Notes: a model not told the origin generated them from the sequence alone. 64,000 nt of DNA from Bacillus renqingensis (GCF_016464375.1 NZ_JADDIU010000004.1:177279-241278), one strand, 5' to 3'; counted from the first letter of the stretch, positions 34,806 to 43,858 are shown. Numbers and translations: made by a program.

Positions 34806-35678
34806 GTGGATCCTTCAGTTAATTCTTTAAAGTCAATCATCAGCAATTCAAATTTAACAAATAAAGAAGATTTAATAGCAGATTATATTTTAAATAACTT
34901 AACGGATGCCTGTTTCATTACATCAACAGAGTTGGCAAATCGGTTAAATGTAAGTAATGCAACAATCATCCGTTTTTCAAAAAAAGTCGGATTTACCGGA
35001 TATAGTGAATTTCAAAAATATTTAAGGGAGCAGTGTTATGAAGGAGGTTTAGCTATCTCTGATGATATTACAATCCCTTCAGAAAGATTGAGCTTGAGTT
35101 ATGATAAAGTAAAAGAAGCAGACTTATTAAATGATAATTTGAAAATACTTGAAAAAAATATATCCTCCATTTCAGAGAAAAATTCATTAGCAGAAATGAA
35201 TAAGGCAACCAATTATATTATCGAAGCTAGAAGAGTCTTTATTTTAGGAAGCAGAGCCAGAGTTGGCATAACGGAAATAATGGGGGTCTTTCTAAACCAG
35301 ATTATTGATAATATTGTTGTTGGTAATAGTAATTCATTTACACCTTTTGATACGTTGGCATCCTGCAATATGGATGATTGTGTCCTTATTTTTTCCTTTC
35401 CAAGATACTCTGAAGTAGACCTTGCAGCAGCAAAAATGGCAAAAGATGCAAACGCAAAGGTTATCATCATTACCGATAAAGCCACAGCACCCATCGCACA
35501 TTATGCTGATGTCCTGCTTTTAGTTTCAGTGGATAGCAATGCCTTTTTCAATTCTTACTCGCCGGTATTATTTTTAGCAGAATTAATATGTACTCAAGTA
35601 AGTAGAGCTACAATGATGAAAAGTAAGGAAAAACTAGAAAGAATTAATAAGCATATCAGTCAGTTTGGGATGTATTAA
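34806..35678 (+). CDS. RpiR-family transcriptional regulator
   Basis: 290 residues. An N-terminal RpiR helix-turn-helix (STELANRLNVSNATIIRFSKKVGFTGYSEFQKYL, about 40-75) and a C-terminal SIS domain (about 130-260) that binds phosphosugars or related effectors. The GTG start has TTGGAGG upstream. It converges on a symporter/aminotransferase operon, separated by a bidirectional terminator, and may regulate it. The effector is not known. Confidence 0.87.
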   Translation: MDPSVNSLKSIISNSNLTNKEDLIADYILNNLTDACFITSTELANRLNVSNATIIRFSKKVGFTGYSEFQKYLREQCYEGGLAISDDITIPSERLSLSYDKVKEADLLNDNLKILEKNISSISEKNSLAEMNKATNYIIEARRVFILGSRARVGITEIMGVFLNQIIDNIVVGNSNSFTPFDTLASCNMDDCVLIFSFPRYSEVDLAAAKMAKDANAKVIIITDKATAPIAHYADVLLLVSVDSNAFFNSYSPVLFLAELICTQVSRATMMKSKEKLERINKHISQFGMY

Positions 35679-35681
35679 TAA

Positions 35682-35712
35682 AAAGGTTGTAAAAATTACT
35701 TTTACAACCTTT
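35682..35712. terminator. Bidirectional terminator
   Basis: AAAGGTTGTAAAA / TTTTACAACCTTT, 13-bp stem with a 5-base loop between convergent genes. Confidence 0.9.
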
Positions 35713-35718
35713 AGTAGT

Positions 35719-36972
35719 CTAGTATTTAATGGTTTGTTTTACTGTATTTTCTACGGTAAACTCCTCTTCTTCATACATGTTTTCACTTTGGGCAATACAC
35801 AATGTACTTACTACGTCACCTGTAACATTTAGGGTAGTATGTCCCATATCTATTATTCTGTAAATGCCTGCAATCATGCCGACTATTTCCATAGGTAATC
35901 CTAGTGTAGTTAACAACATGATTGTCATAACAATTCCCCCGCCAGGTATACCAGGTGACCCGATAGAAATTAAGGTAGTCATTAAAATAACGAGCAGTTG
36001 TTGACTTATTGGCATGTTTACACCGTAAATTTGAGAAACAAATAAAACGGCAGCTGAATAATACACAACAGCACCATTCATATTCATGGTTGCACCAATA
36101 GGAAGGGTAAACTGTGCTAACTCATCTTTTACTTTATAATCACTTTTTGTAACAGAAATCGTCACCGGTAAAGTTCCAGAACTGCTCGTTGTACTTGCGG
36201 TTACAACCCAAATTTTTCCGATTGATTTAAAAAACTTTGTAATAGGAAATTTAGCCATGAATTTTAGCATAAATAAATACATGACGATAATGACAGAAAT
36301 CAATCCAATATAGTCGACTAAAATAAACTTACCAAGAGGGCCGAATATCTTTAATCCATATTCACCAGTGGTACAAGCCATTAATGCAGCAACACCTATT
36401 GGAGAAAATGCCATAACAATTGCTGTCATCTTGTACATTACTTCAGTACCTTCATTAAACAGCTTTTTAAGGTATTCAGATTTGTTTCCAATTAAAGTAA
36501 TAGAAATACCTAAAAATAAGGAGAACACAATAATCTGCATCAAATTGCCTTCGGCAAGAGACTGGACGGGGTTCGACGGAAATAATCCTAAAATGGTTTC
36601 ACCTAAAGTAGGGATCTTAGATGCTTTAAACTCAGACGAGGCTTCTATACTAGTTATATCTATCCCATTACCAGGCTTAAGGATATTGGCAATAATAATG
36701 CCTATCCCACCTGCTAACAGAGTTGTGATGATATAATATAACAGTGTTTTTGTTCCTATTCTCTTTAATTTTTGAACATCACCAATACTAAAGATACCTG
36801 ATGTAATTGAGAAGAAAATAAGTGGAACAACGATCATTTTGATTAGTGTTAGAAAGATATCTCCAACCGGCTTAATGATTAATACTTTTTCTTTAAAAAC
36901 TAAACCTAGAATAATACCCACTACAAATCCAATGAAAACTTTAGTGCCAAGGCCTAACTTTTTCCAGCTCAT
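35719..36972 (-). CDS. Dicarboxylate/amino acid:cation symporter (DAACS)
   Basis: 417-residue membrane transporter of the GltP/DctA/SstT family. The serine-rich re-entrant loop TASTTSSSGTLPVT, the sodium/substrate motif GATMNMNGAV and the second re-entrant loop ISIGSPGIPGGGIVM are present. It imports an acidic or neutral amino acid or a dicarboxylate with Na+ or H+. It is 17 bases downstream of an aminotransferase gene on the same strand, suggesting that it feeds that enzyme. Confidence 0.9.
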   Translation of the reverse strand: MSWKKLGLGTKVFIGFVVGIILGLVFKEKVLIIKPVGDIFLTLIKMIVVPLIFFSITSGIFSIGDVQKLKRIGTKTLLYYIITTLLAGGIGIIIANILKPGNGIDITSIEASSEFKASKIPTLGETILGLFPSNPVQSLAEGNLMQIIVFSLFLGISITLIGNKSEYLKKLFNEGTEVMYKMTAIVMAFSPIGVAALMACTTGEYGLKIFGPLGKFILVDYIGLISVIIVMYLFMLKFMAKFPITKFFKSIGKIWVVTASTTSSSGTLPVTISVTKSDYKVKDELAQFTLPIGATMNMNGAVVYYSAAVLFVSQIYGVNMPISQQLLVILMTTLISIGSPGIPGGGIVMTIMLLTTLGLPMEIVGMIAGIYRIIDMGHTTLNVTGDVVSTLCIAQSENMYEEEEFTVENTVKQTIKY

Positions 36973-36989
36973 TATGACCCCTCCTTCAT

Positions 36990-38279
36990 TTATGATTTTA
37001 CAAGTTCCTTCGTAATAAACAAAAATTTATCAATTTCATCAATAGTATGACAATGGAAGGGTGAAATTCTTATAGCCCCAGTTAAGCCAATAGCTTCTAA
37101 TATGCGTTTTGAATAAACGCTGGTATTGACTCTTTCATAAACAGTCACCCCCTTTTCTTGATAGTCTTTTCTAAGTTGTTCATAATCTTTACCGTCAATT
37201 CCGATGGCAACAATAAAATCTCTCTTCGTTAAATCTGGATAATCAGCAAAAACTTGGACTTTATCCATATGCCTTAATCCTTCTATTTTTTCACTACCCT
37301 CGAGCATCCTATAAAGCAGTGCCCTTTCGTGCAAGATGATTTTCTCCATACCTTTCAGATATAGTTTTCTTCTTGACTCATTTGGATCTTTATTATCTTT
37401 TGAACCTAACCAACACACATAATCAATTACTGCCGACATGGAGGCAAAAAGTGCAGGTGTTGGTGATCCAAGCTCCCAAACACTATCTTCTTTAGCAATT
37501 AATTTGTTATGTGGAAGTTTAGACAATCTATCAGAAACATAGGCAAAGCCTATTCCTCTTGATGCCATAAACTTATAGGGAGCAAAATTCACACCATCAA
37601 TGCCAATTCTCTCTACATCGAGCGTTCCGTGCGGCAGGTGCTGTACAGCATCAACAAGGATATATAAATCTGTTTTTTTTGCTCGAGCAGCTTTAATTAT
37701 ATTTTCAAGATCCATAATATTTCCGGAAATATTACTAGAAGCAATAACACTTAGCAAAATAGTATTATCATCAATCAAGTCAGCAACTGCTTCGGGATCA
37801 ACAAACCCTGTATCCTTGTTTACTTCAGCAACTCTGAATTCCTTATTATTTTTTTTGCAATAGAATTCTACTGAATCGTAGGCAGAAGGATGTTCAATAT
37901 TAGTTGTGACAGCGCTTTCTCCATTGACGTTCTCAATGACTGCTGATACCATAGCGAACATTGCCTGAGATGCGGTTAATTCAGTAATAAGTGATCCGGA
38001 TTTGGCACCAAACATGACATTTAAAATATCATGTTTACCTTTTTCCATAATTTGATTAAAGTCATTGGCTCTTTGATGATATCTTTCTGGACAATCTGGT
38101 AATAAGTCTATTTTTTCTCTTACTTTAATAGATTCTTTTAATCTTATAGAACCACCGGAATTATCAAAAAAGAGCCTTTCTCCATAATCTGGATCATAAT
38201 CAAGAAATGCAAATTTTTTTCGCAGTTCTGCTAATAACTCATCATCCATCAGCATTCCATGTTTGTAGTCATCCATCAT
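36990..38279 (-). CDS. Class-V PLP aminotransferase-fold enzyme (cysteine desulfurase-like)
   Basis: 429 residues of PLP fold type I. Asp210 in ILVDAVQHLPHG binds the pyridine nitrogen, and Lys236 in FAPYKFMASRGIG is the Schiff-base lysine. The acid loop with an active-site cysteine expected of true cysteine desulfurases is not evident. An isopenicillin-epimerase- or lyase-like activity on an amino acid is possible. It is the first gene of an operon with the DAACS symporter, which probably brings in the substrate. GGAGG precedes the ATG. Confidence 0.82.
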   Translation of the reverse strand: MMDDYKHGMLMDDELLAELRKKFAFLDYDPDYGERLFFDNSGGSIRLKESIKVREKIDLLPDCPERYHQRANDFNQIMEKGKHDILNVMFGAKSGSLITELTASQAMFAMVSAVIENVNGESAVTTNIEHPSAYDSVEFYCKKNNKEFRVAEVNKDTGFVDPEAVADLIDDNTILLSVIASSNISGNIMDLENIIKAARAKKTDLYILVDAVQHLPHGTLDVERIGIDGVNFAPYKFMASRGIGFAYVSDRLSKLPHNKLIAKEDSVWELGSPTPALFASMSAVIDYVCWLGSKDNKDPNESRRKLYLKGMEKIILHERALLYRMLEGSEKIEGLRHMDKVQVFADYPDLTKRDFIVAIGIDGKDYEQLRKDYQEKGVTVYERVNTSVYSKRILEAIGLTGAIRISPFHCHTIDEIDKFLFITKELVKS

Positions 38280-38400
38280 GTAACCTCCTTGAAGTAGAAT
38301 GTTTTCAAATATTCATAAAAATATATTTATGAAGAATTTTCTTCAGTTTAATTCTAACATTTTATTTTCAAAATTACAATAAAAAATTTAATTTTCTGAA

Positions 38401-38610
38401 AAGACAAAAAGAATTTTACCATCAATTGCGTATTTACAAGGCGAATACGGCTACCATGATCTTTACTTTGGCGTGCCGACTATTTTGGGCGGCAATGGGA
38501 TTGAAAGTATTATTGAAATTCCTCTCACGACTGAAGAAAAGGCTGCATTGGACAAATCGGCTCAATCAGTCCGGAATGTCATGTCCATTCTGGTTACCAC
38601 AAAAAAATAG
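38401..38610 (+). pseudogene. C-terminal remnant of a malate dehydrogenase-like gene
   Basis: In the frame ending TAG at 38608-38610 the sequence reads [18 protein letters not shown], then [18 protein letters not shown] and [10 protein letters not shown]. This is the last 65-70 residues of a Bacillus malate (or lactate) dehydrogenase. No start codon, NAD domain or active-site histidine remains. It is followed by a normal terminator, so the 3' end of an old transcription unit survives. Confidence 0.8.
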
Positions 38611-38623
38611 ATTCATAGAGTGT

Positions 38624-38656
38624 AAGGTGCCATCTTAAAAGAATGGTACCTTTTTT
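38624..38656 (+). terminator. Terminator after the dehydrogenase remnant
   Basis: AAGGTGCCAT / ATGGTACCTT stem and TTTTTT. Confidence 0.8.
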
Positions 38657-38718
38657 CTTTTTAGGGTTTACCTTTTACCCATTTTGTTTTATACAGGAGT
38701 AAGGGAAAAGGAAGATTT

Positions 38719-38731
38719 GGTGCCTGACACC
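38719..38731. repeat. GGTGCCTGACACC motif, intergenic copy
   Basis: One of at least six copies of the same 12-13-base near-palindrome in the window, here within TTGGTGCCTGACACCAA, just before a gene start. Confidence 0.7.
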
Positions 38732-38759
38732 AATTTCCTTAAAAAGGGAGAACTATAAA

Positions 38760-39474
38760 ATGAAAAAAATAATGTTGAGTATAGCAGGGACAATGGTAAT
38801 TTGCTTATGTATGGCCTTAGTTTTTTATCAATTTTCACAGGAATCGGGGCCGCTTACATTAGCCAAACCTAAGATGGTACCGAAGGTTGATCAATCCAAG
38901 CAAAATGTTCAAGTGCAGCAAACCGGAAGCACGATTGATTACTCGCTGACCACTGGGGAACTCCAAATCACGTTTGATAAAGGCAAGAGCTGGACGACGG
39001 TTCCAATTGAAACAGATAAATTATTTGCGGGTGAGTATAACGGGAACAAACAGGAACTCATTGAAAATAGCTATCTCCTAACCGAAAATCGGGCCGCGTT
39101 TTTATATGCGGATGGTCCGGACCAGTTCGACAAAAACATAGTCGTCACCTACTCGCTTGACCATGGTAAGCACTGGCAGGATTCTATTGTAACGAAACAT
39201 TATCCTGCCCTCCGGTTTCGAAAAGTGGATTTTTTGAATCAAAATTTTGGTTATGTCATTCTTTCAGGAGATCGGACGGTGTCACAGGAAATGTCAAATG
39301 TTTACCTAACCCATGATGGCGGTGGACGATTTCATTAAATGAAAATTTTGAGGTCCATTCTTCATCAGCGGTCCCGCCAACAGGTGAAATTACTTTATAC
39401 AAAGCGACGATGGAGAAAACAAAGCCAACGATACTATATTACAAATCTTCAAAATCGTTAATTGACAGTCGTTA
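38760..39474 (+). pseudogene. Exported beta-propeller (BNR/Ycf48-like) protein gene, frameshifted and shortened
   Basis: The first frame (38760-39338) encodes a signal-anchor (IMLSIAGTMVICLCMALVF) and strands with repeated Asp-box-like motifs: DKGKSWTTV, LDHGKHWQDS, THDGGGRFH. It stops abruptly after THDGG. The adjoining frame continues TISLNENFEVHSSSAVPP to a stop at 39474, so a frameshift near 39325 is likely. Intact relatives are longer sialidase-like surface proteins. AAAAAGGGAG precedes the ATG. Function unknown. Confidence 0.65.
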
Positions 39475-39525
39475 ATTGCTAGGATTCGGGAAGGCAAATC
39501 AAAGGGAGACAGGGCCTCGTCCCTC

Positions 39526-40443
39526 CTACCTATCGGACAGGGACCCTGACCCTCTATCCCAAACTAAATTGATAGCATTTTCGATAAACAGCTTTGAGAG
39601 AATAGATTGCGTTTTATTAATATGGTATACAAGATAAAAATAGCGTTCATCGTCAAATCCGGTTATCTCATGGAGTTTTAACAGATTGTCTTTGGCATAT
39701 TCCATTGCCGCGATTTCTGAAACAATCGCTATCCCGATATCCTGGATCACAAACTGCATCAGGCTTTGTCCTGAGTCGGTATAAGCAATAATAGTGAATT
39801 CGTCTTTGGCGATATTGTTTTTCTTTAAAAACCTTTCAATCATGGCATTTGTTCCGGAATCAGCATTTCTCATAATAAATGGGTACTTGGTAATTTCGTG
39901 AATATGGATGGGTCCCTTTAATTCCATTTTGTTTGAGGTAATCAGAACAAGTTTTTCTTTTAATAAAGGTATATATTTCAGTTTATCACTCTCATATTGA
40001 TTCCCGACGATTCCAACATCCGCAGTTCCATTCAAAATTTTTTCAACCGCATTTTTCGAGGAGGATTGATTGATTTGAAAAATGGCATGAGGGTACTGAT
40101 CTCTAAATCTTTTCACCATCTTTGGCAGCAAAAATTGACCTGGTACAGAACTTGCGGCAATATGAATCACCCCGCGAAAATCATTCATTCCCTGTTTAAG
40201 GTCGAGTAATGCTTGGTCTTTTATCAATAAGAGTTTTAATGCCCATTGATATAAGCGTTCCCCATACGGCGTGATAATCGTTTCTCGCCCCACACGGTCG
40301 AACAGCTTTACATCAAGCATTTTTTCCAAGGCTTGAATATGCGAGCTGACCGTTGATTGACTTAAAAAGACATCCTCTGCCGCTTTAGAAAAGCTCTTAT
40401 GTTCGACTACTTTTGTAAAAATGTATAATTGGTGTAAATCCAT
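39526..40443 (-). CDS. LysR-family transcriptional regulator
   Basis: 305 residues. N-terminal winged helix (LYIFTKVVEHKSFSKAAEDVFLSQSTVSSHIQALE, residues 5-40) and a periplasmic-binding-like effector domain (about 90-295), in the CysL/CysB-like branch. It is divergent from the TusA/DsrE/OsmC/MetE-like operon, with a palindrome in the 120-base gap, so it probably controls that operon in response to a sulfur or selenium metabolite (inference). Confidence 0.87.
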   Translation of the reverse strand: MDLHQLYIFTKVVEHKSFSKAAEDVFLSQSTVSSHIQALEKMLDVKLFDRVGRETIITPYGERLYQWALKLLLIKDQALLDLKQGMNDFRGVIHIAASSVPGQFLLPKMVKRFRDQYPHAIFQINQSSSKNAVEKILNGTADVGIVGNQYESDKLKYIPLLKEKLVLITSNKMELKGPIHIHEITKYPFIMRNADSGTNAMIERFLKKNNIAKDEFTIIAYTDSGQSLMQFVIQDIGIAIVSEIAAMEYAKDNLLKLHEITGFDDERYFYLVYHINKTQSILSKLFIENAINLVWDRGSGSLSDR

Positions 40444-40491
40444 TAGAATCTTCCCCTTATTTATATAATCGATTAGTAGGAATTGATAAAA

Positions 40492-40512
40492 TAGATAAAT
40501 TGAATTTATCTA
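40492..40512. promoter_or_regulatory. LysR-type operator in the divergent region
   Basis: Perfect 9-bp inverted repeat, TAGATAAAT and ATTTATCTA, with a 3-base centre, containing the T-N11-A pattern of LysR sites; midway between the regulator gene and the operon it faces. Confidence 0.7.
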
Positions 40513-40563
40513 AGTATACCACTATTTTATAATAAAAGAGACTGGCCGAAAGGAGAGGGAACG

Positions 40564-40803
40564 ATGATACAAAAATACCAGGCTGATTTACTCTATGATG
40601 CAGGTCCTACAGGCTGCGGAGAATTGATCATGAATTTGTTCCTAACGATGAAAAAAATGGAGTGCGGGCAAATCATTCAGGTCATTTCTTATGACCCGGG
40701 GGCGAGGGAAGACATCCCTGCATGGTGCAGATTACAACAGCATACCCTCCTTGAACGCCAAGATTTCGGCAAGACAAGTCACTACTATATTGAAAAAGGT
40801 TAA
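40564..40803 (+). CDS. TusA-like small protein without the CPxP motif
   Basis: 79 residues with the TusA/SirA fold pattern. TusA proteins relay persulfide sulfur through the first Cys of CPxP. Here the motif region is DAGPTGCGELIM: Cys18 is kept but both prolines are lost. A second conserved cysteine lies in DIPAWCR, shared with the related domain at 41201. It is first gene of a four-gene operon; GAGAGGGA precedes the ATG. Role as a sulfur carrier is inferred from fold and neighbours. Confidence 0.75.
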   Translation: MIQKYQADLLYDAGPTGCGELIMNLFLTMKKMECGQIIQVISYDPGAREDIPAWCRLQQHTLLERQDFGKTSHYYIEKG

Positions 40804-40822
40804 AAACAAGGAGGAATAAATC

Positions 40823-41185
40823 ATGGCTGGGAAATTCTTAGTAAGCATAACAAATGCAAAAAACGATCCTGATAAAGCAACGGTTGGTTTTGTGGTCGCA
40901 AATGCCGCAGTGGCATCAGGACAGGAAACGGTTGTATTTTTAAATGTGGAAGGGGCTTACCTTGCTTCAAAAGGGTATGCTGATGACATCCATGAAGAAG
41001 GCTTTGCTCCATTAAAACAATTAATGGACCAATTTGTCGAGGCAGGCGGAACACTTTGGGTCTGCAGCCCATGCTTTAAAAAGCGCGGTTTGGATGAGGA
41101 AAATTTGGTTGAAGGTGCTACCATTGTCGGCGGCGCAAAATTAGTCGAGTTTCTAAGTCAAGGTGCAGCTTCGATTACTTATTAA
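40823..41185 (+). CDS. DsrE-family protein
   Basis: 120 residues, a DsrE/DsrF-like (peroxiredoxin-like) domain. The N-terminal FLVSITNAKNDPDKATVGFVVANAAVASG is typical, and a conserved Cys pair lies in WVCSPCFKKRG (Cys81, Cys84). DsrE proteins bind persulfide sulfur and pass it to TusA-like partners. It sits between a TusA-like protein and a TusA-OsmC fusion, 19 bases after the first, with AAGGAGGA upstream. Confidence 0.87.
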   Translation: MAGKFLVSITNAKNDPDKATVGFVVANAAVASGQETVVFLNVEGAYLASKGYADDIHEEGFAPLKQLMDQFVEAGGTLWVCSPCFKKRGLDEENLVEGATIVGGAKLVEFLSQGAASITY

Positions 41186-41200
41186 AATCAGGTGAAAGAT

Positions 41201-41914
41201 ATGCAAAATCCACATGAGGTTTGTGATGGCGGCGATTTAGACTGCGGCTCTGGTCTGTTATTAATTATTAAAAAGGCAATGGATCCGCTGGAGAGCGGGC
41301 AAATTCTAGAAGTACGGAGCAGGGAGAGGACAGTTGCTGAAGACCTTCCTGCATGGTGCCGAATGGTCAACCATCGATTTCTAGGCTCTGAACCAGGTGA
41401 TAACACAACTCGCTACTTTATTGCAAAAGGTTCAGCACAGGAAGAATTAGAACAGGATTTACAGTCGGCAAAGGGTTATCAATGGAGTGTCCGTGTTCGC
41501 GATGAACAGGATCTCTCTGCTAAAGTCCATTCGCGGAATCATAGCTATATTGTCGGACAACCGGCCGATTTCAGCCCTAAAGTGAACGCGCCTAGTGCGA
41601 TTGATTATCTGTTGGGGTCATTGGCAGCTTGTCTGACGGTAGGTTTTAAGGCACAGGCTTCCCGCAGGAATATCCAGATAGATAATCTTGAACTGTCATT
41701 AAAGGGCGGTTTGGAGAACGTATTATATCATCTGGAATTGGAACAGGAAGGCAGCCCCAAAATCAACCAGATTACCGGAACCTTTTATGTGTCTTCTCCC
41801 GAATCTGAGGAAGTTTTGCAGGATCTATGGCGTCATACATTGGACCGTTCTCCTATTTATCAAACACTAAAAACGGCAGTACCGATTGAAATAAGGCTTG
41901 CAATTGTATTTTAA
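41201..41914 (+). CDS. TusA-like/OsmC fusion protein
   Basis: 237 residues. Residues 1-75 are a TusA-like domain with CGSG in place of CPxP (Cys15) and DLPAWCRM. Residues 85-235 are an OsmC/YhfA domain with the first catalytic Cys in LAACLTVGF (Cys144), but the second redox Cys position reads DRSPIYQTL, a serine (Ser217). Peroxidase chemistry of the OsmC type therefore seems unlikely; a persulfide-handling role is possible. The ATG at 41201 follows AGGTGA closely; a GTG 9 bases upstream is less likely. Confidence 0.83.
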   Translation: MQNPHEVCDGGDLDCGSGLLLIIKKAMDPLESGQILEVRSRERTVAEDLPAWCRMVNHRFLGSEPGDNTTRYFIAKGSAQEELEQDLQSAKGYQWSVRVRDEQDLSAKVHSRNHSYIVGQPADFSPKVNAPSAIDYLLGSLAACLTVGFKAQASRRNIQIDNLELSLKGGLENVLYHLELEQEGSPKINQITGTFYVSSPESEEVLQDLWRHTLDRSPIYQTLKTAVPIEIRLAIVF

Positions 41915-41931
41915 CTGGGGGTAAAACCAAT

Positions 41932-43101
41932 ATGACGCTACCGATGTTTCCCACCACGGTAATTGGCAGCTGGTCTAGGTCAAATGAAGTGAAAAGAGCG
42001 ATGCGCGATAAGCGCGCCGGAAGAATAAGGGAAGAAGAGTTTCAATCCATTGCTGAAAAGGCGATCTTACAGATTTTGAGATGGCAGGAAGAGGCAGGGA
42101 TTGATATCGTTTCTGATGGCGAACAGCGCCGTGACAACTTTATTTCCTTTGTGGCAGAGCATTTGAACAATGTCAGGATGCTGTCAGTTTCGGAGCTGCT
42201 CGAATATGTCGAAGATAAAGCAAGTTTTGAAGAAATACTTGGCACCCTAGATGTACCGGCATTTTCAATGTCAAATCCGGCTGCTATTGGAACCATCAGC
42301 CGCAAAAAGCCGCTTGCTCTGGATGACTATTTATTTTTGAAAAAACATACCGATAAAGCCGTTAAAGTCGCATTGCCTGGTCCGTATCTATTAACACGGG
42401 CGATGTGGGTAGAAGGTCTATCGATGGATGCCTATCCGACAAAAGAGGATTTGGCCGTAGATCTTGTTAAGGTATTACGAGAGGAATTAGAAGATTTAAT
42501 TGCTGCCGGTGTTGAATTTGTACAATTCGATGAACCGGTATTGACCGAGCTTGTGTTCACACAGAAAAATGCCAATCGAACCTTTATGTGCGGCGCCTTG
42601 ACGGCAAAAGCCGATGCCCAAGAGGAAATTGCTTTTGCCTTGGATCTGATGAATCAGGTGACAGAAGGAATGCTTGGCCGGGGCACAAGGATTGGTGTCC
42701 ATGTTTGCCGCGGGAATTGGAGCACCCAGGAGCAGGTGCTGCTGCGAGGCCCATACTATCCGTTGATTCCCTATCTTGCTCATGTCCATGTTGATCAGCT
42801 GATTCTAGAGTATGCAACTCCTCGTGCCGGAGAAATTGATGCGATTCGTGAATTCGGCGGTAAAGAAATCGGCTTTGGAATTGTGAATCCACGGACAGAA
42901 ACCGTTGAAACAGTAGACGCTATTGTGGGGCGGGTGCAGGAAGTAAGAAAGTATGTTTCCGATGAAAAAATCTTTTTAAACCCAGACTGCGGCTTTGGCA
43001 CCTTCGCCCAAAGGCCGATGAACAGCGATGAAATTGCCGTAAAAAAATTAAAGGTAATGGCTGCAGCAGCAAAGAAATTAAGGGAAAAGGTTTTAGTATA
43101 A
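41932..43101 (+). CDS. MetE-like (cobalamin-independent methionine synthase) C-terminal-domain protein
   Basis: 389 residues, corresponding only to the catalytic C-terminal barrel of MetE, as in the YxjG/YxjH and core-MetE groups. Zinc ligands are visible: His257 and Cys259 in GVHVCRGN, and Cys353 in NPDCGFG. The reaction is probably methyl transfer to or from a thiol; the methyl donor is unknown. It ends an operon of persulfide-type proteins, which is an unusual partner set. GGGGG precedes the ATG. Confidence 0.85.
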   Translation: MTLPMFPTTVIGSWSRSNEVKRAMRDKRAGRIREEEFQSIAEKAILQILRWQEEAGIDIVSDGEQRRDNFISFVAEHLNNVRMLSVSELLEYVEDKASFEEILGTLDVPAFSMSNPAAIGTISRKKPLALDDYLFLKKHTDKAVKVALPGPYLLTRAMWVEGLSMDAYPTKEDLAVDLVKVLREELEDLIAAGVEFVQFDEPVLTELVFTQKNANRTFMCGALTAKADAQEEIAFALDLMNQVTEGMLGRGTRIGVHVCRGNWSTQEQVLLRGPYYPLIPYLAHVHVDQLILEYATPRAGEIDAIREFGGKEIGFGIVNPRTETVETVDAIVGRVQEVRKYVSDEKIFLNPDCGFGTFAQRPMNSDEIAVKKLKVMAAAAKKLREKVLV

Positions 43102-43108
43102 TAAAACA

Positions 43109-43146
43109 AGTGCCTGACATCTCATTGGTGTCAGGCACTATTTTTA
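43109..43146 (+). terminator. Terminator built on the GTGCCTGACA repeat
   Basis: AGTGCCTGACA (43109-43119) pairs with TGTCAGGCACT (43129-43139), then TATTTTT. The second arm carries GGTGTCAGGCAC. Confidence 0.85.
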
Positions 43147-43162
43147 TAAGATAAGAAGTACA

Positions 43163-43272
43163 AATTTTTCGACCTTGGGAATTGTCTAACTCCACAAGGA
43201 AGGCTTCGGCAGCAGCATCGCACGAAGGAAAAGCGATAGCTTTTACGAGGAGTGCCTAGTCCCTTGAGGCAA
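43163..43272. repeat. Dispersed Bacillaceae intergenic repeat, copy 3
   Basis: Reverse complement of most of the copy at 2245-2330: ACTCCACAAGGAAGGCTTCG, then GCAGCATCGCACGAAGGAAA. It lies between a terminator and a convergent gene. Confidence 0.8.
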
Positions 43273-43282
43273 ATCCATAATA

Positions 43283-43858
43283 TCAAACACTAATTGCTCT
43301 TTTCCCAGACATTAAACACTGCTCCAAAATCCAAGGCCATCTCCCATGACCGGAAGCGGTATTGATATGACCCATTTTTGGAAAAGTAATAGAGGGAAAT
43401 CCGATGTTTTGATATAAAATGGCATCATTCAAGCTGCAATAGGGGTCATTGGACGAATGGATAAATAACGTTTCAGTGGCAGCTGCAGATAAGGATTTTC
43501 TATCTAATGGCACAGGAAAAAATGATTTTGCTTCAGAAAGGACAATCCTTGGTGATGGCGGTGCTACAAGAATAGCGCGGCTGGCAATGTTTTTGTTTAG
43601 GTCCGCTGTATAATGAAGCCATAGAATACAGCCTAAACTATGAGTAATCACTGTTAATGGCTGATGTTTAGGTAATGTCTCAATCGTGCCAGCTAATTCT
43701 TCTAACCAAACCTCTTTATTAGGTGAATCAAAATTTGAAAAGACAGGATAGGACACGTGATAATTTCGTTCCGCCAGTTCATGAGCCAGCCAAGTTTGCC
43801 AGTGATCTTGACCGCTGCCGCCTAAACCGTGAAGAATAAGATAACTCTGTTTACTCAA
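43283..43858 (-). CDS. RBBP9/YdeN-type alpha/beta hydrolase
   Basis: 191-residue serine hydrolase. LHGLGGSGQDHWQTWLA gives the oxyanion region, the nucleophile Ser is in THSLGCILW, an Asp is in SSNDPYCS, and His is in MGHINTASGHG. The family includes B. subtilis YdeN; substrates are unknown. The start is TTG with GGAGGGATCAAA upstream. Transcribed alone. Confidence 0.87.
   Translation of the reverse strand: MSKQSYLILHGLGGSGQDHWQTWLAHELAERNYHVSYPVFSNFDSPNKEVWLEELAGTIETLPKHQPLTVITHSLGCILWLHYTADLNKNIASRAILVAPPSPRIVLSEAKSFFPVPLDRKSLSAAATETLFIHSSNDPYCSLNDAILYQNIGFPSITFPKMGHINTASGHGRWPWILEQCLMSGKRAISV

Noticed and set aside
38426..38638. 70-residue frame over the dehydrogenase remnant
   Set aside because: Wrong frame: the adjacent frame encodes a clear malate dehydrogenase C terminus.
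42496..42892. Several open frames antisense to the MetE-like gene
   Set aside because: They mirror codon structure of the real gene and have no start signals; the sense product has intact zinc ligands.
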